A DNA stretch of 64,000 nucleotides from Syntrophomonas sp. UBA4922. GTDB taxonomy: Bacteria; Bacillota; Syntrophomonadia; Syntrophomonadales; Syntrophomonadaceae. A model generated the notes under the pieces. It was given only the letters and a program-made list of their open reading frames with translations. It ran no database searches and was not told the DNA's origin. Both the position numbers and the translations under genes were made by a program. The stretch spans positions 71,230 through 135,229 of the forward strand of contig DHBS01000006.1 in assembly GCA_002398825.1 (NCBI GenBank). Direction: 5' to 3'. Shown here in pieces: positions 33,386 through 44,491 of the stretch; positions within the stretch are counted from its first letter, which is position 1; every line of letters starts with the position of its first letter.

Positions 33386-34336
33386 CTAGTCCTCCGTTTT
33401 CTTAAAGGACAAGTCAAGTTCTTTAAGTTTTCTTTCGATTTCTTCCAGAGATTTTTGTCCCAGGTTTCTGATTTTGCTCATCTCTTCACGAGTCTTTTCA
33501 ATCAAATCGCCGACGGTATTGATATTGGCCCGTTTAAGCCCATTAGAAGCGCGAACCGAGAGTTCCAGTTCCTCGATGGACATCTCCAGAACCTTGTCTT
33601 TCTTTTCTTCTTCTTTTTCCACCAGGATTTCCACTTCAGCATAAGTATCGTCGATCTCGGTGAAGAGTTTCAAATATTCGATCAATATCTGTGCAGACAG
33701 GCTGATTCCTTCCTCCGGGCTGATACTTCCATTGGTCCATACCTCAAGGGTCAAACTGTCATAATCGGTGCGCTTGCCGACCCTGGCCATGTCAACCGAA
33801 TAGTTGACCTTGGTTACCGGGGTATAAATAGAATCAATCGGAATCAAGCCTACGATCTCTTCGCTTTTGATAGGCTGTTGGTCGGCGCTGACATAGCCCC
33901 GGCCCCGTTCCACGGTCAGTTCCATGGAGATTTTGGCCCCTTCATCCAGAGTGGCAATGTGCAGATCCGGGTTAAGTATTTCCACTTCGCCATCAGGCGT
34001 TATGTCACTGGCCTTCAAATCCATTTTACCTTCTTTTTCGATGCGCAGAATTTTACGATCCTGACTGTCATATTTGAGGACCAGCTTCTTTATGTTGAGG
34101 ATGATTTCGGTAGTATCCTCAACCACATTGGGTATGGTGGAAAACTCATGCAACACGCCGTCAACCTTGATAGAGGTAACCGCTGCTCCAGGCAGTGAAG
34201 ACAATAAAACGCGGCGCAGCGAATTGCCCAAGGTGGTTCCATATCCACGTTCCAAGGGTTCAATAACAAACTTGCCATAGTTTTTTTCGGGGTCTTTATC
34301 TACACACTCAATGCGCGGTTTTTCCATCTCCAGCAT
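33386..34336 (-). CDS. rpoA: RNA polymerase alpha subunit
   Basis: 316 residues. The N-terminal domain, which dimerises and nucleates the polymerase, has [20 protein letters not shown]. The C-terminal domain, which contacts UP elements and activators, has [21 protein letters not shown] and [21 protein letters not shown] precedes the ATG. Between rpsD and rplQ, the normal alpha-operon position. Confidence 0.99.
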   Translation of the reverse strand: MLEMEKPRIECVDKDPEKNYGKFVIEPLERGYGTTLGNSLRRVLLSSLPGAAVTSIKVDGVLHEFSTIPNVVEDTTEIILNIKKLVLKYDSQDRKILRIEKEGKMDLKASDITPDGEVEILNPDLHIATLDEGAKISMELTVERGRGYVSADQQPIKSEEIVGLIPIDSIYTPVTKVNYSVDMARVGKRTDYDSLTLEVWTNGSISPEEGISLSAQILIEYLKLFTEIDDTYAEVEILVEKEEEKKDKVLEMSIEELELSVRASNGLKRANINTVGDLIEKTREEMSKIRNLGQKSLEEIERKLKELDLSFKKTED

Positions 34337-34364
34337 TATAACAGACCCTCCTTTCTAGAGGTGA

Positions 34365-34994
34365 TTATCTAGAGTAGAGTTCTACGATGAGCTGTTCGTG
34401 TACCTGAGTATCTATTTGATCCCGGGCGGGGTAAGCCAGAACAGTACCGGTTAGATTCTCCACGTCCACACTCAGCCATTCCGGCGGGGTCTTATATGCT
34501 GCCTGTTCCTTCATCTCCGCAAATTTGGAGGATTCTTTGCTGCCTGGTTTAACCTGAATGACATCATTAATCCTGACCAGCATTGAAGGAATGGTGGCCT
34601 TTTTGCCATTGACAGTAAAGTGACCATGGGTAACTAGCTGGCGGGCTTCCGCCCGAGACGAGGCGAAACCGAGCCGGTAAACCACGTTATCCAGACGCCT
34701 CTCCAGGAGTACCAGAAGATTTTCGCCGGTTATACCCTGTTGACGATCAGCCTTTTTGAAATAATTACTGAACTGTTTTTCCAAAACCCCATAAATCCTG
34801 CGGGTTTTTTGCTTCTCACGCAGCTGCAGCCCGTATTCAGAGGGCTTTTGTCTCCGGTTCTGTCCATGGGCTCCCGGTGCGTATGGTTTCCTCTCCACTG
34901 CACACTTCTCTGAATAGCACCGGTCCCCTTTCAGGAATAACTTTTCACCTTCCCGGCGACACTGGCGGCAAACGGAATCAATGTATCTTCCCAC
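34365..34994 (-). CDS. rpsD: 30S ribosomal protein S4
   Basis: 209 residues; primary 16S rRNA binder that also affects fidelity. GTG start with AGGAGG upstream. It is the zinc-finger form: CRQC near the N-terminus and CYSEKC about 18 residues later. The S4 RNA-binding domain follows, with [23 protein letters not shown]. In the alpha operon between rpsK and rpoA; whether it autoregulates here cannot be seen. Confidence 0.98.
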   Translation of the reverse strand: MGRYIDSVCRQCRREGEKLFLKGDRCYSEKCAVERKPYAPGAHGQNRRQKPSEYGLQLREKQKTRRIYGVLEKQFSNYFKKADRQQGITGENLLVLLERRLDNVVYRLGFASSRAEARQLVTHGHFTVNGKKATIPSMLVRINDVIQVKPGSKESSKFAEMKEQAAYKTPPEWLSVDVENLTGTVLAYPARDQIDTQVHEQLIVELYSR

Positions 34995-35010
34995 TTATGC
35001 CACTACCTCC

Positions 35011-35403
35011 TTATACTCTTCTTCTTTTAGGCGGCCTACACCCGTTGTGGGGTATGGGTGTTACGTCTTTTATTACACTGACTTCCAGACCCGCGGCCTG
35101 TAAGGAGCGAATTGCTGCTTCGCGACCTGCGCCGGGGCCTTTCACATAACATTCAACTTCCTTCAGACCATGCTCCATGGCGGCCCGGGCTGCGATTTCG
35201 GCAGCCTGTTGGGCTGCAAAAGGCGTGCTTTTGCGGGACCCCTTGAAACCTACCGTGCCGGCGCTGGACCAGGAAATGGCGTTGCCGTGCCGGTCGGTGA
35301 TGGAAATGATTGTATTGTTAAAGGTTGACTTGATGTGAGCGATGCCATGCTCGATGTTTTTCTTCTCACGCCGTTTAACCCTGGTGGTTGTTCTTCTGGC
35401 CAA
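35011..35403 (-). CDS. rpsK: 30S ribosomal protein S11
   Basis: 130 residues; platform of the small subunit near the Shine-Dalgarno helix. TTG start with GGGGG 8 bp upstream. Motifs: [21 protein letters not shown] near the N-terminus, [21 protein letters not shown], and the C-terminal [15 protein letters not shown]. Confidence 0.98.
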   Translation of the reverse strand: MARRTTTRVKRREKKNIEHGIAHIKSTFNNTIISITDRHGNAISWSSAGTVGFKGSRKSTPFAAQQAAEIAARAAMEHGLKEVECYVKGPGAGREAAIRSLQAAGLEVSVIKDVTPIPHNGCRPPKRRRV

Positions 35404-35424
35404 TTATGAATCCCCCTTTTCCAA

Positions 35425-35793
35425 CTATTTCTTCCTGCCCCCCGCAGTGCGCTTAGGCCCTTTGCGGGTGCGTGCATTTGTCTTGGTATTCTGACCTCTG
35501 ACCGGAAGGCCGCGCCGATGACGTATGCCCCGGTAACAACCCAGATCCATCAACCTCTTGATGTCCATGCTGACCTGGCGCCTTAAGTCGCCTTCCACTG
35601 TATAGCTTTTCTCGATGATCTCCCTCAGCTTGGAAACTTCTTCCTCGGTTAAATCTTTCACCCTGGTATCAGGATTTATACCTGCCAGGGTCAGGATCTG
35701 CCTGGAGGAAGGCCTGCCGATACCAAAAATATATGTTAGCGACACTTCCACTCTCTTGTCCCGCGGTAAGTCCACACCAGCTATTCTTGCCAA
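35425..35793 (-). CDS. rpsM: 30S ribosomal protein S13
   Basis: 122 residues; head of the small subunit, forming bridges to the large one. TTG start ([17 protein letters not shown]) with GGAGGTGA upstream. [16 protein letters not shown] and [23 protein letters not shown] are diagnostic; the basic C-terminal tail is complete. 20 bp separate it from rpmJ. Confidence 0.98.
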   Translation of the reverse strand: MARIAGVDLPRDKRVEVSLTYIFGIGRPSSRQILTLAGINPDTRVKDLTEEEVSKLREIIEKSYTVEGDLRRQVSMDIKRLMDLGCYRGIRHRRGLPVRGQNTKTNARTRKGPKRTAGGRKK

Positions 35794-35813
35794 ATTTTTT
35801 CACCTCCGATTAT

Positions 35814-35927
35814 TTAACCTTGAACCTGTTTATGCTTGGGGTTTTCACAAATCACCATGACCCGCCCCTTGCGTTTGATGATCTTGCATTTCTCGCACAT
35901 GGGCTTGACTGACGGTTTAACCTTCAA
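35814..35927 (-). CDS. rpmJ: 50S ribosomal protein L36
   Basis: 37 residues, found by translating the gap between infA and rpsM. TTG start at 35927 with GGAGG 9 bp upstream. Reads [17 protein letters not shown], then [20 protein letters not shown]. The zinc ligands C11, C14, C27 and H32 are all present, so this is the zinc-containing form. Confidence 0.97.
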   Translation of the reverse strand: MKVKPSVKPMCEKCKIIKRKGRVMVICENPKHKQVQG

Positions 35928-35954
35928 GATGTCTACCTCCTCGTTTGGCTGTGC

Positions 35955-36173
35955 CTACTTGAAACGATAAGTGATTCTGCCGCGGTTCAAATCATAAGGG
36001 GAGAGCTCAACCATCACCCTGTCCCCCGGTAATATTCTGATAAAATTCATTCTCATCTTACCCGAAATATGGGCGAGGACCTTATGGCCATTTTCCAGTT
36101 CCACTCTGAACATGGCATTAGGCAATGGTTCAATCACTTTGCCCTCGATCTCGATTACATCCTCCTTAGCCAT
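35955..36173 (-). CDS. infA: Translation initiation factor IF-1
   Basis: 72 residues, the exact family length. OB-fold protein that sits in the A site during initiation. [39 protein letters not shown], and [18 protein letters not shown] are diagnostic. It is directly followed (in transcription) by rpmJ, and preceded by the KOW-domain gene with no gap. Confidence 0.98.
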   Translation of the reverse strand: MAKEDVIEIEGKVIEPLPNAMFRVELENGHKVLAHISGKMRMNFIRILPGDRVMVELSPYDLNRGRITYRFK

Positions 36174-36467
36174 TTACCAGACCTCCTTCCCATCCGATAC
36201 CCCAGTTGTGCCAATATTTTTCAGGTATTTGCGCAGGATATGGTTTCCCGGTGTCTCGCCGCTTTTAATGATTGCAACGATTTCATCCGCCTTAACACCA
36301 GTAAACTGAATATGTTTGATATTCTTGACCTTGGGATTTTCTATTTTCCGCAAGCTCCCGTCCGCCACGGTTACAAAACGGTCGTTGATCACTCCGACAA
36401 TAATAAACATTCTGCCTTGATCCCGGCCTGTTTTAGAATAAACCACTTTACCCAGGATGTCTTCCAT
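36174..36467 (-). CDS. KOW-domain RNA-binding protein (L14e-like)
   Basis: 97 residues from the ATG at 36467; GGGGTGG lies 10 bp upstream. The N-terminal KOW-like segment reads DILGKVVYSKTGRDQGRMFII and VGVINDRFVTVADGSLRKIENPK, resembling the archaeal/eukaryotic L14e ribosomal proteins. Genes of this type are common beside infA in Clostridia, annotated as KOW-domain or L14E/L6E/L27E-like protein; the role is unproven, presumably ribosome-linked. Here it directly follows adk, because the usual map gene is absent. Confidence 0.85.
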   Translation of the reverse strand: MEDILGKVVYSKTGRDQGRMFIIVGVINDRFVTVADGSLRKIENPKVKNIKHIQFTGVKADEIVAIIKSGETPGNHILRKYLKNIGTTGVSDGKEVW

Positions 36468-36565
36468 AAATAGCCGTCCACCCCCGTTTGATCGGAATGG
36501 TTCCGTGCTTGCCAGCAGCTGACCTGCCTGGGTTCCGCTCTCATTGCCAACCATTTGCGGATCCT

Positions 36566-37213
36566 CTATAGACCGGCCAATACTGCTTGGATATCGGCAA
36601 ATACCTGCAGAGTATCACGGTCACCATCTATGCTATGCAAAACCCCGTGCGCTTCATAGTAATCCAGCAACGGGCTGGTTTGCTGCTGATAAACCTTGAG
36701 CCGGTTGCGGGCGGTTTCCTCCTGGTCATCACTGCGTTGTATAAGCTCTCCGCCGCATTTATCGCAAACACCGGCCTTAACTGGAGGATTGAAAACTATA
36801 TGGTACAACGATTTACATTGAGAACAGCTGACCCGACCTGTAGTGCGCTGAATCAAGACCTCATCGGGAACAAATATGTTGATAGCGGCTTCAATCTTGC
36901 TGTTCAACCTGGACAGGACCTTATCAAGAGCCTGGGCCTGCACCGTAGTTCTCGGAAAACCGTCCAGCAGAAAACCTTCCTTACAATCCGGCTGAGCCAG
37001 GCGCTCTTCCACGATGCCGATAGTCACCTCATCTGGGACCAATTGGCCCTTATCCATAAAAGATTTGGCTTTTAACCCCAATTCGGTACCCTCTTGCACA
37101 GCTTCCCGGAACATATCTCCAGTAGATATATGCGGAACCGGATAAGAGGCTTTGATAAGATCGGCCTGAGTTCCTTTTCCAGCCCCGGGAGGTCCCATTA
37201 AAATTAAATTCAT
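36566..37213 (-). CDS. adk: Adenylate kinase
   Basis: Interconverts ATP, AMP and ADP. 215 residues, long-lid form. P-loop [15 protein letters not shown] at residues 4-18, AMP-binding STGDMFR and [12 protein letters not shown]. The lid holds four cysteines in CSQC and CDKC, a zinc-binding lid typical of Gram-positive enzymes. It lies 14 bp after secY. Confidence 0.98.
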   Translation of the reverse strand: MNLILMGPPGAGKGTQADLIKASYPVPHISTGDMFREAVQEGTELGLKAKSFMDKGQLVPDEVTIGIVEERLAQPDCKEGFLLDGFPRTTVQAQALDKVLSRLNSKIEAAINIFVPDEVLIQRTTGRVSCSQCKSLYHIVFNPPVKAGVCDKCGGELIQRSDDQEETARNRLKVYQQQTSPLLDYYEAHGVLHSIDGDRDTLQVFADIQAVLAGL

Positions 37214-37227
37214 ATCCAGCCGCCTCC

Positions 37228-38493
37228 CTATTTTACAAAACCTTCATAACTGCGCAGCAACAGGTTGGATTCAACTTGTTTCATGGTATCCAGAGCCACA
37301 CCAACCATAATTAAAAGTGATGTACCGCCGAATGCCAGGCTGGTCACATGTGTGGCATAAACAATAAAGTTGGGCAGGACTGCGATTAGAGCCAGGAATA
37401 CACCGCCTGCCAGTGTCAAGCGGGTCAAAACCCTGTCGATATATTCCGCAGTCGGCCTGCCTGGTCTGATGCCGGGTACAAAACCGCCATATTTCTTGAT
37501 ATTTTCAGCCACGTCTGCGGGATTGAAAATAATCGAGATATAGAAAAAGGTAAAAAATACAATCAGCAAGGCATATATCAGGTTGTAAAGCGCACTGCCC
37601 TGATGAAAGTGATTGTTCAAAAAGGCATTGAATCCTGAAGCTGGATCCATCCATGACCCGATCGTTGCCGGAAACATCAATAGTGATAAGGCAAAAATGA
37701 TCGGGATAACGCCAGCGGTATTTACCTTCAAGGGCAGGAACGTACTTTGGCCGCCATAGAGTTTTCGTCCTACCACTCTTTTGGCATATTGCACCGGCAG
37801 CCTTCTCTGCCCTTCATTAACCGCGATAATGGCCACTATAATGGCTAAAGCCAGGACTATAAACAATAAGATGTTGAAAAAACCGATGATCCCGCCGGCT
37901 AATTCCTGCCCAACCCCGGATATCTGGCTGGGAATACGTGAGACGATCCCTGCAAAAATTAACAACGAGATGCCGTTTCCAATGCCTTTTTCGGTGATCA
38001 TTTCACCTATCCACATCAGCAAGGCGGTGCCGGCAGTCAAACATATAGCGATAAACAGGTACATAAAGAAGTTATTGTTTTCAACTGCACCATTGCGGCC
38101 CAGGGCTACTGCCATACCCATGGCTTGAATAAAGGCCAAAACCACAGTACCGTATCTGGTATACTGGGCAATTACCTTGCGTCCCTCTTCGCCTTCTTTT
38201 TGAAGACGCTCCAGTTTGGGAATGACTACGGTAAGGAGCGACATGATGATGGACGCGTTGATGTAGGGGGTGATGCTCATAGCAAATATACTGAAGCGCT
38301 TAAATGCTCCCCCGGAAATGATGTCAAAGAAATTGAACAATTGCCCGCTCAAGAACTTTTGTACTGCATCCGCGTCAATGCCGGGCACCGGTATATGTGC
38401 CCCTAATCTGAAAACCAGAAACATGAAAAGGGTAAAGAGCAGCTTTTGCCTCAGGTCTCCTACTTTAACTGCTTTTTGTAATGACCCTAGCAT
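37228..38493 (-). CDS. secY: Protein translocase subunit SecY
   Basis: Channel of the Sec system, in the cytoplasmic membrane. 421 residues with ten predicted membrane helices. Motifs: [15 protein letters not shown] in the first loop, [16 protein letters not shown], and [22 protein letters not shown] in a cytoplasmic loop that contacts the ribosome. The start overlaps the rplO stop by one base (TAATG), so translation is coupled. Confidence 0.98.
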   Translation of the reverse strand: MLGSLQKAVKVGDLRQKLLFTLFMFLVFRLGAHIPVPGIDADAVQKFLSGQLFNFFDIISGGAFKRFSIFAMSITPYINASIIMSLLTVVIPKLERLQKEGEEGRKVIAQYTRYGTVVLAFIQAMGMAVALGRNGAVENNNFFMYLFIAICLTAGTALLMWIGEMITEKGIGNGISLLIFAGIVSRIPSQISGVGQELAGGIIGFFNILLFIVLALAIIVAIIAVNEGQRRLPVQYAKRVVGRKLYGGQSTFLPLKVNTAGVIPIIFALSLLMFPATIGSWMDPASGFNAFLNNHFHQGSALYNLIYALLIVFFTFFYISIIFNPADVAENIKKYGGFVPGIRPGRPTAEYIDRVLTRLTLAGGVFLALIAVLPNFIVYATHVTSLAFGGTSLLIMVGVALDTMKQVESNLLLRSYEGFVK

Positions 38494-38933
38494 TAGATCA
38501 CCTCGACTCTACCACCCAGGGCGGTGACTTTTTCTGCTGCCTGCTTGCTCACTTTGTGAACCTTGAGGATCAGCTTGCGCTCCAGAACGCCATCGCCCAA
38601 TACCTTGACGCCATCATTTATGCTCTTGATAATACCGTTCTCCTTGAGAACCTCCGGTGTTACCTCAGTGCCATCGCTAAAAACGTTTAAATCCTTAACG
38701 TTGACAATCGCATAACGAGTTCCAAATATATTGGTAAATCCCCGTTTGGGAATCCGCCTCTGCAACGGCATCTGTCCACCCTCGAAGCCAGGCCTGACCC
38801 CTCCGCCGGACCGAGCTTTTTGCCCTTTATGGCCCTTGGTGGAAGTCTTCCCATGACCGGAGCCTATTCCTCGGCCAATCCGTTTGGTTCGTTTATTGGC
38901 ACCGGATGGAGATTTCAATTCATGTAGTTTCAC
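38493..38933 (-). CDS. rplO: 50S ribosomal protein L15
   Basis: 146 residues; late-assembly large-subunit protein. The glycine-rich, basic N-terminal half ([21 protein letters not shown]) is diagnostic, followed by [20 protein letters not shown]. Positioned between rpmD and secY as expected for the spc operon. Confidence 0.98.
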   Translation of the reverse strand: MKLHELKSPSGANKRTKRIGRGIGSGHGKTSTKGHKGQKARSGGGVRPGFEGGQMPLQRRIPKRGFTNIFGTRYAIVNVKDLNVFSDGTEVTPEVLKENGIIKSINDGVKVLGDGVLERKLILKVHKVSKQAAEKVTALGGRVEVI

Positions 38934-38950
38934 TTTAAAACCTCCCTGTT

Positions 38951-39139
38951 CTATTCGTTTACTTCTTCTACTGACACCAGGTGCTGTACTTTGTTGATCT
39001 GGCCGCGTATTTCAGGGCTATCCTGTTTTATAACACTCTGATTCAGCTTTCTCAAGCCCAGACTTTTAACGGTTAGTCTCTGGGTTTCAGGGCATCCAAT
39101 GAAGCTTTTAGTCCAGGTAATCTTAATCATATTAGCCAC
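38951..39139 (-). CDS. rpmD: 50S ribosomal protein L30
   Basis: 62 residues from a GTG at 39139 that has GGGAGG 8 bp upstream; an ATG three codons later (MIKITWTKS) is the other choice. The sequence [17 protein letters not shown], then [20 protein letters not shown], is typical of bacterial L30. Between rpsE and rplO. Confidence 0.95.
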   Translation of the reverse strand: MANMIKITWTKSFIGCPETQRLTVKSLGLRKLNQSVIKQDSPEIRGQINKVQHLVSVEEVNE

Positions 39140-39152
39140 AAGTATTTCCTCC

Positions 39153-39656
39153 CTAACCCGTAATCTCATCTACGGTCTTGCCGCGCTGACGGGCTACTGC
39201 TTCGGCCTTCTTAAGGCTCCTCAGCCCTTCCATAGTGGCATGAACCATGTTATTGGAGTTGGAAGAACCCAACGACTTGGTAAGTATATCTTTGATACCC
39301 GCGGCTTCCAAAACCGCACGCACCGGTCCGCCGGCGATGACCCCGGTTCCGGCCGAAGCTGGTTTCAGCAAGACCTGACCAGCCCCAAATCTGCCCAGTA
39401 TCTGATGGGGTATGGTGCGTTCATCGATCAAAGGTATCTCGATCATATTTTTCTTGGCGTTTTCAATCGCTTTGCGGATTGCTTCAGGCACTTCGGTAGC
39501 TTTACCTTTGCCGGTGCCTACCTTGCCAAGACCATCTCCAACCACTACCAGGGCACTGAAACTAAACCTGCGGCCGCCCTTGACAACCTTGGCGACCCGC
39601 CTGATATTGACAACCTTTTCTATCAGTTCAGGAGTGGCTTGTTCTCTTTCGTTCAT
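39153..39656 (-). CDS. rpsE: 30S ribosomal protein S5
   Basis: 167 residues; involved in mRNA unwinding and fidelity. [26 protein letters not shown] is split across the double-stranded RNA-binding domain, and the second domain carries [20 protein letters not shown]. The N-terminal spectinomycin-site loop looks ordinary. Confidence 0.98.
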   Translation of the reverse strand: MNEREQATPELIEKVVNIRRVAKVVKGGRRFSFSALVVVGDGLGKVGTGKGKATEVPEAIRKAIENAKKNMIEIPLIDERTIPHQILGRFGAGQVLLKPASAGTGVIAGGPVRAVLEAAGIKDILTKSLGSSNSNNMVHATMEGLRSLKKAEAVARQRGKTVDEITG

Positions 39657-39684
39657 CCTTTCCCTCCTAGCTTGATTGCTGATC

Positions 39685-40050
39685 CTAAAACTCTAAACCG
39701 CCTTCTCTGGCAGCATCAGCCAGGGCGGCAACTCCGCCGTGGTATTTGTAGCCATTGCGGTCGAACACTACTGTGGTAATGCCTTTTTCCCGGGCTTTGC
39801 GGGCGATAGCAGCCCCTACCTCTTTAGCAGCTTCTTGATTGGTACGAGATGCCAGATCCCTGAGATCAGGTTCCAGGGTGGAAGCTGATACCATGGTGAC
39901 TCCCTTGCTGTCATCAATGATCTGAGCATAGATGTGGCTTAAGCTTTTATAAACACATAAACGGGGAGCTGCGCTGGTACCGGAGATTTTCAGGCGAATA
40001 CGCTTATGTTTCTTGTCCCTGAGGCTTTTCTTGCTGGATTTTTTAAACAA
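39685..40050 (-). CDS. rplR: 50S ribosomal protein L18
   Basis: 121 residues; binds 5S rRNA with L5 and L25. [38 protein letters not shown] and the C-terminal [20 protein letters not shown] are family motifs. Between rplF and rpsE in the spc operon. Confidence 0.98.
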   Translation of the reverse strand: MFKKSSKKSLRDKKHKRIRLKISGTSAAPRLCVYKSLSHIYAQIIDDSKGVTMVSASTLEPDLRDLASRTNQEAAKEVGAAIARKAREKGITTVVFDRNGYKYHGGVAALADAAREGGLEF

Positions 40051-40071
40051 CCATTATCACTCCCTTCCAGG

Positions 40072-40611
40072 TTATCTGGATCCAGACTTACCGGCTTTGC
40101 GCCTGATAACTTCATTTTCATATTTAATGCCTTTGCCTTTGTAAGGCTCAGGTTTTCTGATGGCACGAATATGAGCAGCGGTGTTGCCAACTAATTGCTT
40201 ATCAATACCCTTTACGGTAATCCTGGTTACAGCCGGCACTTCAAACTCGATGCCTTCGGGAGGATCAACCTCTACCGGGTGGGAGAAGCCGATGTTGATA
40301 ACCAGCTTTTTGCCCTGCAGCTGCGCCCTGTACCCGACCCCGACCAGTTCTAATTTCCGTTCAAAACCCGCGCTTACCCCCTGCACCATATTGGCTACCA
40401 GAGCGCGAGTCAGTCCATGAAAGGCGCGGTTTTGCTTGCTGTCATTGGGTCTTTCCACCAAAAGATTGCTGCCCTCCTGGCTGATCGTAATCTGCCCAGG
40501 GATATGCTGGCTCAAGGTGCCTTTGGGGCCAGTGACGTTAACTTTTCCTGCCTCTATTTCAACACTTACCCCTGCGGGTATTTCAATAGGTTTTTTGCCG
40601 ATTCTAGACAT
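40072..40611 (-). CDS. rplF: 50S ribosomal protein L6
   Basis: 179 residues with two similar RNA-binding domains near the factor-binding site. [19 protein letters not shown] at the start and the C-terminal signature [22 protein letters not shown] are diagnostic. Standard spc-operon position, 19 bp after rpsH. Confidence 0.98.
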   Translation of the reverse strand: MSRIGKKPIEIPAGVSVEIEAGKVNVTGPKGTLSQHIPGQITISQEGSNLLVERPNDSKQNRAFHGLTRALVANMVQGVSAGFERKLELVGVGYRAQLQGKKLVINIGFSHPVEVDPPEGIEFEVPAVTRITVKGIDKQLVGNTAAHIRAIRKPEPYKGKGIKYENEVIRRKAGKSGSR

Positions 40612-40629
40612 TGCTCACCCCTCCTTTGG

Positions 40630-41028
40630 CTACCAGATATAGCATAGTACTTCCCCGCCGATTCCGATCTTGCGAGCTTTTTTATCACTCATCAGTCCCT
40701 GCGAAGTGGATATGACTGCAGTTCCCAATCCTCCCAGAACCTTGGGGATCTCATCCCTTTTCACATATACCCTCAGTCCGGGTTTGCTTATCCTTTTAAT
40801 GCCTGTAATAACCTTTTCTTTGTTAGGACCGTATTTCAGGTAAATCCTGATGACTCCCTGTTTAGCGTCCTTAATGTATTCATAATCCCTGATGTACCCT
40901 TCTTCCTTCATAATAGCGGCTATGGCCAGCTTTATCTTGGAAGAGGGAATCTCAACGGTTTCATGCATGACCATATTGCCATTTCGAATCCTGGTCAGGA
41001 AGTCGGCTACTGGATCAGTCATGACCAT
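40630..41028 (-). CDS. rpsH: 30S ribosomal protein S8
   Basis: 132 residues; central-domain assembly protein. [16 protein letters not shown] at the start and [26 protein letters not shown] at the end (given in parts: [22 protein letters not shown]) are diagnostic. GGAGG precedes the ATG at 41028; a second ATG two codons on is also in frame. Confidence 0.98.
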   Translation of the reverse strand: MVMTDPVADFLTRIRNGNMVMHETVEIPSSKIKLAIAAIMKEEGYIRDYEYIKDAKQGVIRIYLKYGPNKEKVITGIKRISKPGLRVYVKRDEIPKVLGGLGTAVISTSQGLMSDKKARKIGIGGEVLCYIW

Positions 41029-41053
41029 ATTAAATACCTCCTTATATTACAAC

Positions 41054-41239
41054 TTACCAGCTCGCCTTAGTAACCCCTGGCAGTTCACCTTTGTGTGCGA
41101 GTTCACGGAAACAGATGCGGCACATTCCGAATTTGCGCATATAAGCCCGCGGCCTTCCACAGATCTTACACCTGTTATAAGAACGAACCTCGTATTTCTG
41201 ATTACGCTGTTGCTTGGCAATAAGAGCCTTCTTAGCCAT
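41054..41239 (-). CDS. rpsN: 30S ribosomal protein S14, zinc type
   Basis: 61 residues. It is the short zinc-binding form, with CKIC and CRIC pairs in [18 protein letters not shown] and [13 protein letters not shown]. This C+ form needs zinc, unlike the longer zinc-free paralogue some genomes also carry. Between rplE and rpsH. Confidence 0.98.
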   Translation of the reverse strand: MAKKALIAKQQRNQKYEVRSYNRCKICGRPRAYMRKFGMCRICFRELAHKGELPGVTKASW

Positions 41240-41254
41240 TAGTCCCTAACCTCC

Positions 41255-41791
41255 TTATCTGAAAGGCATACCCATACTTCTCAATAGTTCTCTGGCTTCC
41301 TCATCATTGTTGGCGGTGGTTACGATCACCACTTCCATTCCTCTGATCTTGTCGATTTTGTCATACTCGATTTCTGGAAAAATGGTCTGCTCCTTAATCC
41401 CCAGAGAGTAGTTGCCCCGACCGTCGAAAGCCTGCGGAGATACCCCGCGGAAGTCTCTTACCCGGGGCAGGGACAGATTAATCAATCGATCCAGGAACTC
41501 ATACATGCGCTCCCCGCGTAAGGTAACTTTACAGCCAATTGCCATACCTTCACGCAGTTTGAAGCCGGCAATGGATTTTTTAGCCCGGGTAATAACCGGT
41601 TTCTGTCCGCTTATGATGGTGAGGTCACTTACCGCTCCATCCAGGGCTTTGGGGTTTTGCACGGCTTCCCCGGCGCCGATATTCAAGATGACCCGATCAA
41701 CTTTAGGAACCTGCATGACATTTTTGTATTGATATTTTTCCATTAACTTAGGAACGATTTCTTGTTTATATTGTTCATATAACCTAGCCAT
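41255..41791 (-). CDS. rplE: 50S ribosomal protein L5
   Basis: 178 residues; central protuberance, binds 5S rRNA and contacts P-site tRNA. Motifs: [60 protein letters not shown]. Between rplX and rpsN. Confidence 0.98.
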   Translation of the reverse strand: MARLYEQYKQEIVPKLMEKYQYKNVMQVPKVDRVILNIGAGEAVQNPKALDGAVSDLTIISGQKPVITRAKKSIAGFKLREGMAIGCKVTLRGERMYEFLDRLINLSLPRVRDFRGVSPQAFDGRGNYSLGIKEQTIFPEIEYDKIDKIRGMEVVIVTTANNDEEARELLRSMGMPFR

Positions 41792-41820
41792 CTATAGCTA
41801 GCCTCCCTTCCTGGAGAATC

Positions 41821-42129
41821 TTAGTCCAGAATTTCTCCGCATTTTTTGCATTTTCTCGCTCTCTCTGTCTCCAGAACGGCTTTGCCGACACGAGTAGGCT
41901 TATTGCATTTGCCACATATCAGCATCACATTGGAGGCATTCAAGGGGGCCTCAATATTGATAATCCCGCCTTGCGGCATGGTGCGACTGGGCTTCTGATG
42001 CTTTTTGACCTTGTTTATACCTTCAACTACGACTTTATTATTCTTGGGTAATACCCTGATGACTTTCCCCTTTTTGCCAGCATCTTTCCCAGTCACCACC
42101 AGGACATTGTCGCCCTTTTTAATTTTCAT
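41821..42129 (-). CDS. rplX: 50S ribosomal protein L24
   Basis: 102 residues; assembly initiator with an N-terminal KOW motif ([20 protein letters not shown]). [19 protein letters not shown] follows. The C-terminal part has two CxxC pairs, [11 protein letters not shown] and CKKCGEIL, so it probably binds zinc, as many clostridial L24 proteins do. Confidence 0.97.
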   Translation of the reverse strand: MKIKKGDNVLVVTGKDAGKKGKVIRVLPKNNKVVVEGINKVKKHQKPSRTMPQGGIINIEAPLNASNVMLICGKCNKPTRVGKAVLETERARKCKKCGEILD

Positions 42130-42148
42130 ACTTTTTACACCTCCATCT

Positions 42149-42517
42149 TTACAGGACTTCCGGGGCCAGAGATACGATCTTCATAAAGTTCCTATCGCGC
42201 AGTTCCCTGGCTACGGGCCCAAAAATACGGGTGCCTTTAGGATTGTTATTATCATCTATAATCACAGCAGCATTTTCTGAGAAAGCGATATAGGAGCCAT
42301 CTGGCCGTCTGATTTCCTTTTTGGTGCGTACCACCACCGCTTTAACCACATCGCCTTTCTTAACCACACCGCCGGGAGAAGCCTCTTTGACCGAGACCAT
42401 GATGATATCGCCAACCGTGGCATATTTCCGGGTTGATCCGCCCAACACCTTAATGCACAGTACCTTTTTGGCGCCGGTGTTGTCGCCCACCTGCAGCATC
42501 GTTTCTTGTTGAATCAC
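42149..42517 (-). CDS. rplN: 50S ribosomal protein L14
   Basis: 122 residues, the exact family length; forms a bridge to the small subunit and binds the silencing factor Rsf[20 protein letters not shown] at the start, then [20 protein letters not shown] and [13 protein letters not shown] are diagnostic. Confidence 0.98.
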   Translation of the reverse strand: MIQQETMLQVGDNTGAKKVLCIKVLGGSTRKYATVGDIIMVSVKEASPGGVVKKGDVVKAVVVRTKKEIRRPDGSYIAFSENAAVIIDDNNNPKGTRIFGPVARELRDRNFMKIVSLAPEVL

Positions 42518-42546
42518 GGTGTAACCTCCCTTTCGACCTTAAGACC

Positions 42547-42816
42547 CTATTGTAAGGTCTCGGCCCGGTGAATGATTTCTATTAATTTCCATCTTTTATC
42601 CTTGCTCAGGGGCCGGGTTTCCATGATTTTTACCACATCGCCAGTTTTGGCAGTATTGTCTTCATCATGGGCTTTATATTTCTTGCTGGTTTTGATGGTC
42701 TTTTTATACAGTGGATGCTGTTTGACAGTCTCCACGCGGACAGTGATGGTTTTATTCATCTTGTCACTGCTGACCGTCCCCACCTTGACTTTTCTGTTAT
42801 GCTGGTTGTCAGTCAC
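42547..42816 (-). CDS. rpsQ: 30S ribosomal protein S17
   Basis: 89 residues; early 16S rRNA binder. [18 protein letters not shown] and [20 protein letters not shown] are diagnostic, and [18 protein letters not shown] follows. Between rpmC and rplN. Confidence 0.98.
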   Translation of the reverse strand: MTDNQHNRKVKVGTVSSDKMNKTITVRVETVKQHPLYKKTIKTSKKYKAHDEDNTAKTGDVVKIMETRPLSKDKRWKLIEIIHRAETLQ

Positions 42817-42830
42817 CCTTTGACCTCCTT

Positions 42831-43046
42831 TTACCTATTGCCTTTGGCCAGTTCCCGCTGCCTCAAAATAGTTTTGCACCTGGCGATGTTCTTTTTAACA
42901 TCATTGATCCTCATAGGGTTATCCAGCTGTCCGGTGGCAAGTTGGAACCTTAAATTAAACAACTCATCCTTATGGTCCGAAACCTTCTGTCTTAATTCCT
43001 CGTCGGTTAGTTCTCTGATTTTGCTAGTTTTCACTAACCTCACCAC
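42831..43046 (-). CDS. rpmC: 50S ribosomal protein L29
   Basis: 71 residues, all-helical, at the tunnel exit where SRP and trigger factor dock. [20 protein letters not shown] and [19 protein letters not shown] (in parts) fit the family. It overlaps the end of rplP by 23 bp, so the two are translationally coupled. Confidence 0.97.
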   Translation of the reverse strand: MVRLVKTSKIRELTDEELRQKVSDHKDELFNLRFQLATGQLDNPMRINDVKKNIARCKTILRQRELAKGNR

Positions 43047-43458
43047 CCATTTCTTCTCTTTTTACGAACCTGCACTTGATGGGAAGCTTGTGGGATGCCA
43101 AGCGCATCGCTTCCCTGGCAACTTCTTCACTAACACCTGACAGTTCGAACATGATGCGGCCCGGTTTTACTACGGCTACCCAATGCTCCGGGGAGCCTTT
43201 GCCTTTACCCATGCGGGTCTCAGCCGGTTTTACGGTCAGAGGCCGGTCGGGGAATATCTTGATCCACAGTTTCCCGCCTCTTCTGACATAACGGTTGATG
43301 GCAATACGGGCTGCTTCAATCTGCCGGTTGGTAATCCAGGCCGGTTCCAAAGCCTGCAACGCGAAATCACCGTAGGTGACTTCATGGCCTTTGTTGGCTT
43401 TGCCTTTCAGGCTGGGACGGTGCTGTTTTCTATACTTCACTCTTTTTGGGGTTAGCAT
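43024..43458 (-). CDS. rplP: 50S ribosomal protein L16
   Basis: 144 residues; organises the A-site tRNA elbow region. [14 protein letters not shown] at the start, [20 protein letters not shown], and [19 protein letters not shown] are diagnostic. One-base overlap with the rpsC stop and a 23 bp overlap with rpmC. Confidence 0.98.
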   Translation of the reverse strand: MLTPKRVKYRKQHRPSLKGKANKGHEVTYGDFALQALEPAWITNRQIEAARIAINRYVRRGGKLWIKIFPDRPLTVKPAETRMGKGKGSPEHWVAVVKPGRIMFELSGVSEEVAREAMRLASHKLPIKCRFVKREEMGGEVSEN

Positions 43459-44132
43459 TATCTTTCGGCCTCCTCCACTCTAGCCTGTTTGGGCCGCTGT
43501 TTAGCCTCAGGCATAATCTCTCCCCGGTTCAGCCATACTTTGATGCCGATCTTGCCATAAGTGGTATTGGCTTCAGCAAAGCCGTAATCAACATCGGCCC
43601 TCAATGTATGCAGGGGCACTTTGCCTTCAGAATACCATTCGGTGCGCGCTATTTCAGCTCCGCCCAGGCGTCCGGCAATAGCGATCTTGATGCCAACGGC
43701 ATTGGCTCTCATGGTACGGCCTACGGTTTGCTTCATGGCTCTGCGGAAAGAAATCCTCTTTTCCAGTTGCTGAGCGACGTTTTCGGCTACAATCTGCGCA
43801 TCCAGCTCGGGGCGCTTGATTTCCTGGATATTTATATTGACATTCTTTTTGGTCATCTTTATTAATTCGGCTTTTAAATTCTCGACTTCTTGCCCGCCGC
43901 GGCCGATGATGATACCCGGTTTGGCGGTGTGGATGGTAACCCTTACACGATTGCCGGTCCTCTGAATCTCTACCTTAGAAACTCCGGCAGTATAAAATCT
44001 TTCCTTGATGTAATTGCGGATTTTATAGTCTTCATGGAGCAGTTCGGTATAATCGCGGTCAGCAAACCAGTTGGAATCCCAATCGCGAATAATCCCGATT
44101 CTAAATCCTTTAGGATGTACCTTTTGACCCAC
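43458..44132 (-). CDS. rpsC: 30S ribosomal protein S3
   Basis: 224 residues; head protein at the mRNA entry tunnel. The KH domain shows [15 protein letters not shown], and the C-terminal domain shows [20 protein letters not shown] and [16 protein letters not shown]. One-base overlaps with rplV and rplP indicate coupled translation. Confidence 0.98.
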   Translation of the reverse strand: MGQKVHPKGFRIGIIRDWDSNWFADRDYTELLHEDYKIRNYIKERFYTAGVSKVEIQRTGNRVRVTIHTAKPGIIIGRGGQEVENLKAELIKMTKKNVNINIQEIKRPELDAQIVAENVAQQLEKRISFRRAMKQTVGRTMRANAVGIKIAIAGRLGGAEIARTEWYSEGKVPLHTLRADVDYGFAEANTTYGKIGIKVWLNRGEIMPEAKQRPKQARVEEAER

Positions 44133-44473
44133 TATTTAACCTCCCTTTCCTTTAAAACCACCGTAACATGGCTGGTTCTATGGCGTCTTACATCGGCTCT
44201 GCCATAGGCCCTGGGCTGCATTCTCTTCATGGTGGGCCCTTCATCTACAAATATGGCGGATACGTACAAATCGTCGGAATCCATGTCGTAGTTATGCTCC
44301 GCGTTGGCCACGGCGGACTTCAATACTTTATTGATCAAGGGAGCGGATCTCTTATTGGCGTACTTTAATATCCCGACCGCTTCTTTTACATTTTTACCCC
44401 TCACCAGATCAGCGACCTGACGCGCCTTAAAAGGAGATATTCTTAAATAACGTGCAATAGCTTTTGCTTCCAT
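44132..44473 (-). CDS. rplV: 50S ribosomal protein L22
   Basis: 113 residues; its beta-hairpin lines the exit tunnel, a site of macrolide contact. [20 protein letters not shown] at the start and [19 protein letters not shown] at the hairpin and C-terminus are diagnostic and look unmodified. Confidence 0.98.
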   Translation of the reverse strand: MEAKAIARYLRISPFKARQVADLVRGKNVKEAVGILKYANKRSAPLINKVLKSAVANAEHNYDMDSDDLYVSAIFVDEGPTMKRMQPRAYGRADVRRHRTSHVTVVLKEREVK

Positions 44474-44491
44474 ATCTAATCTGCCTCCTTT

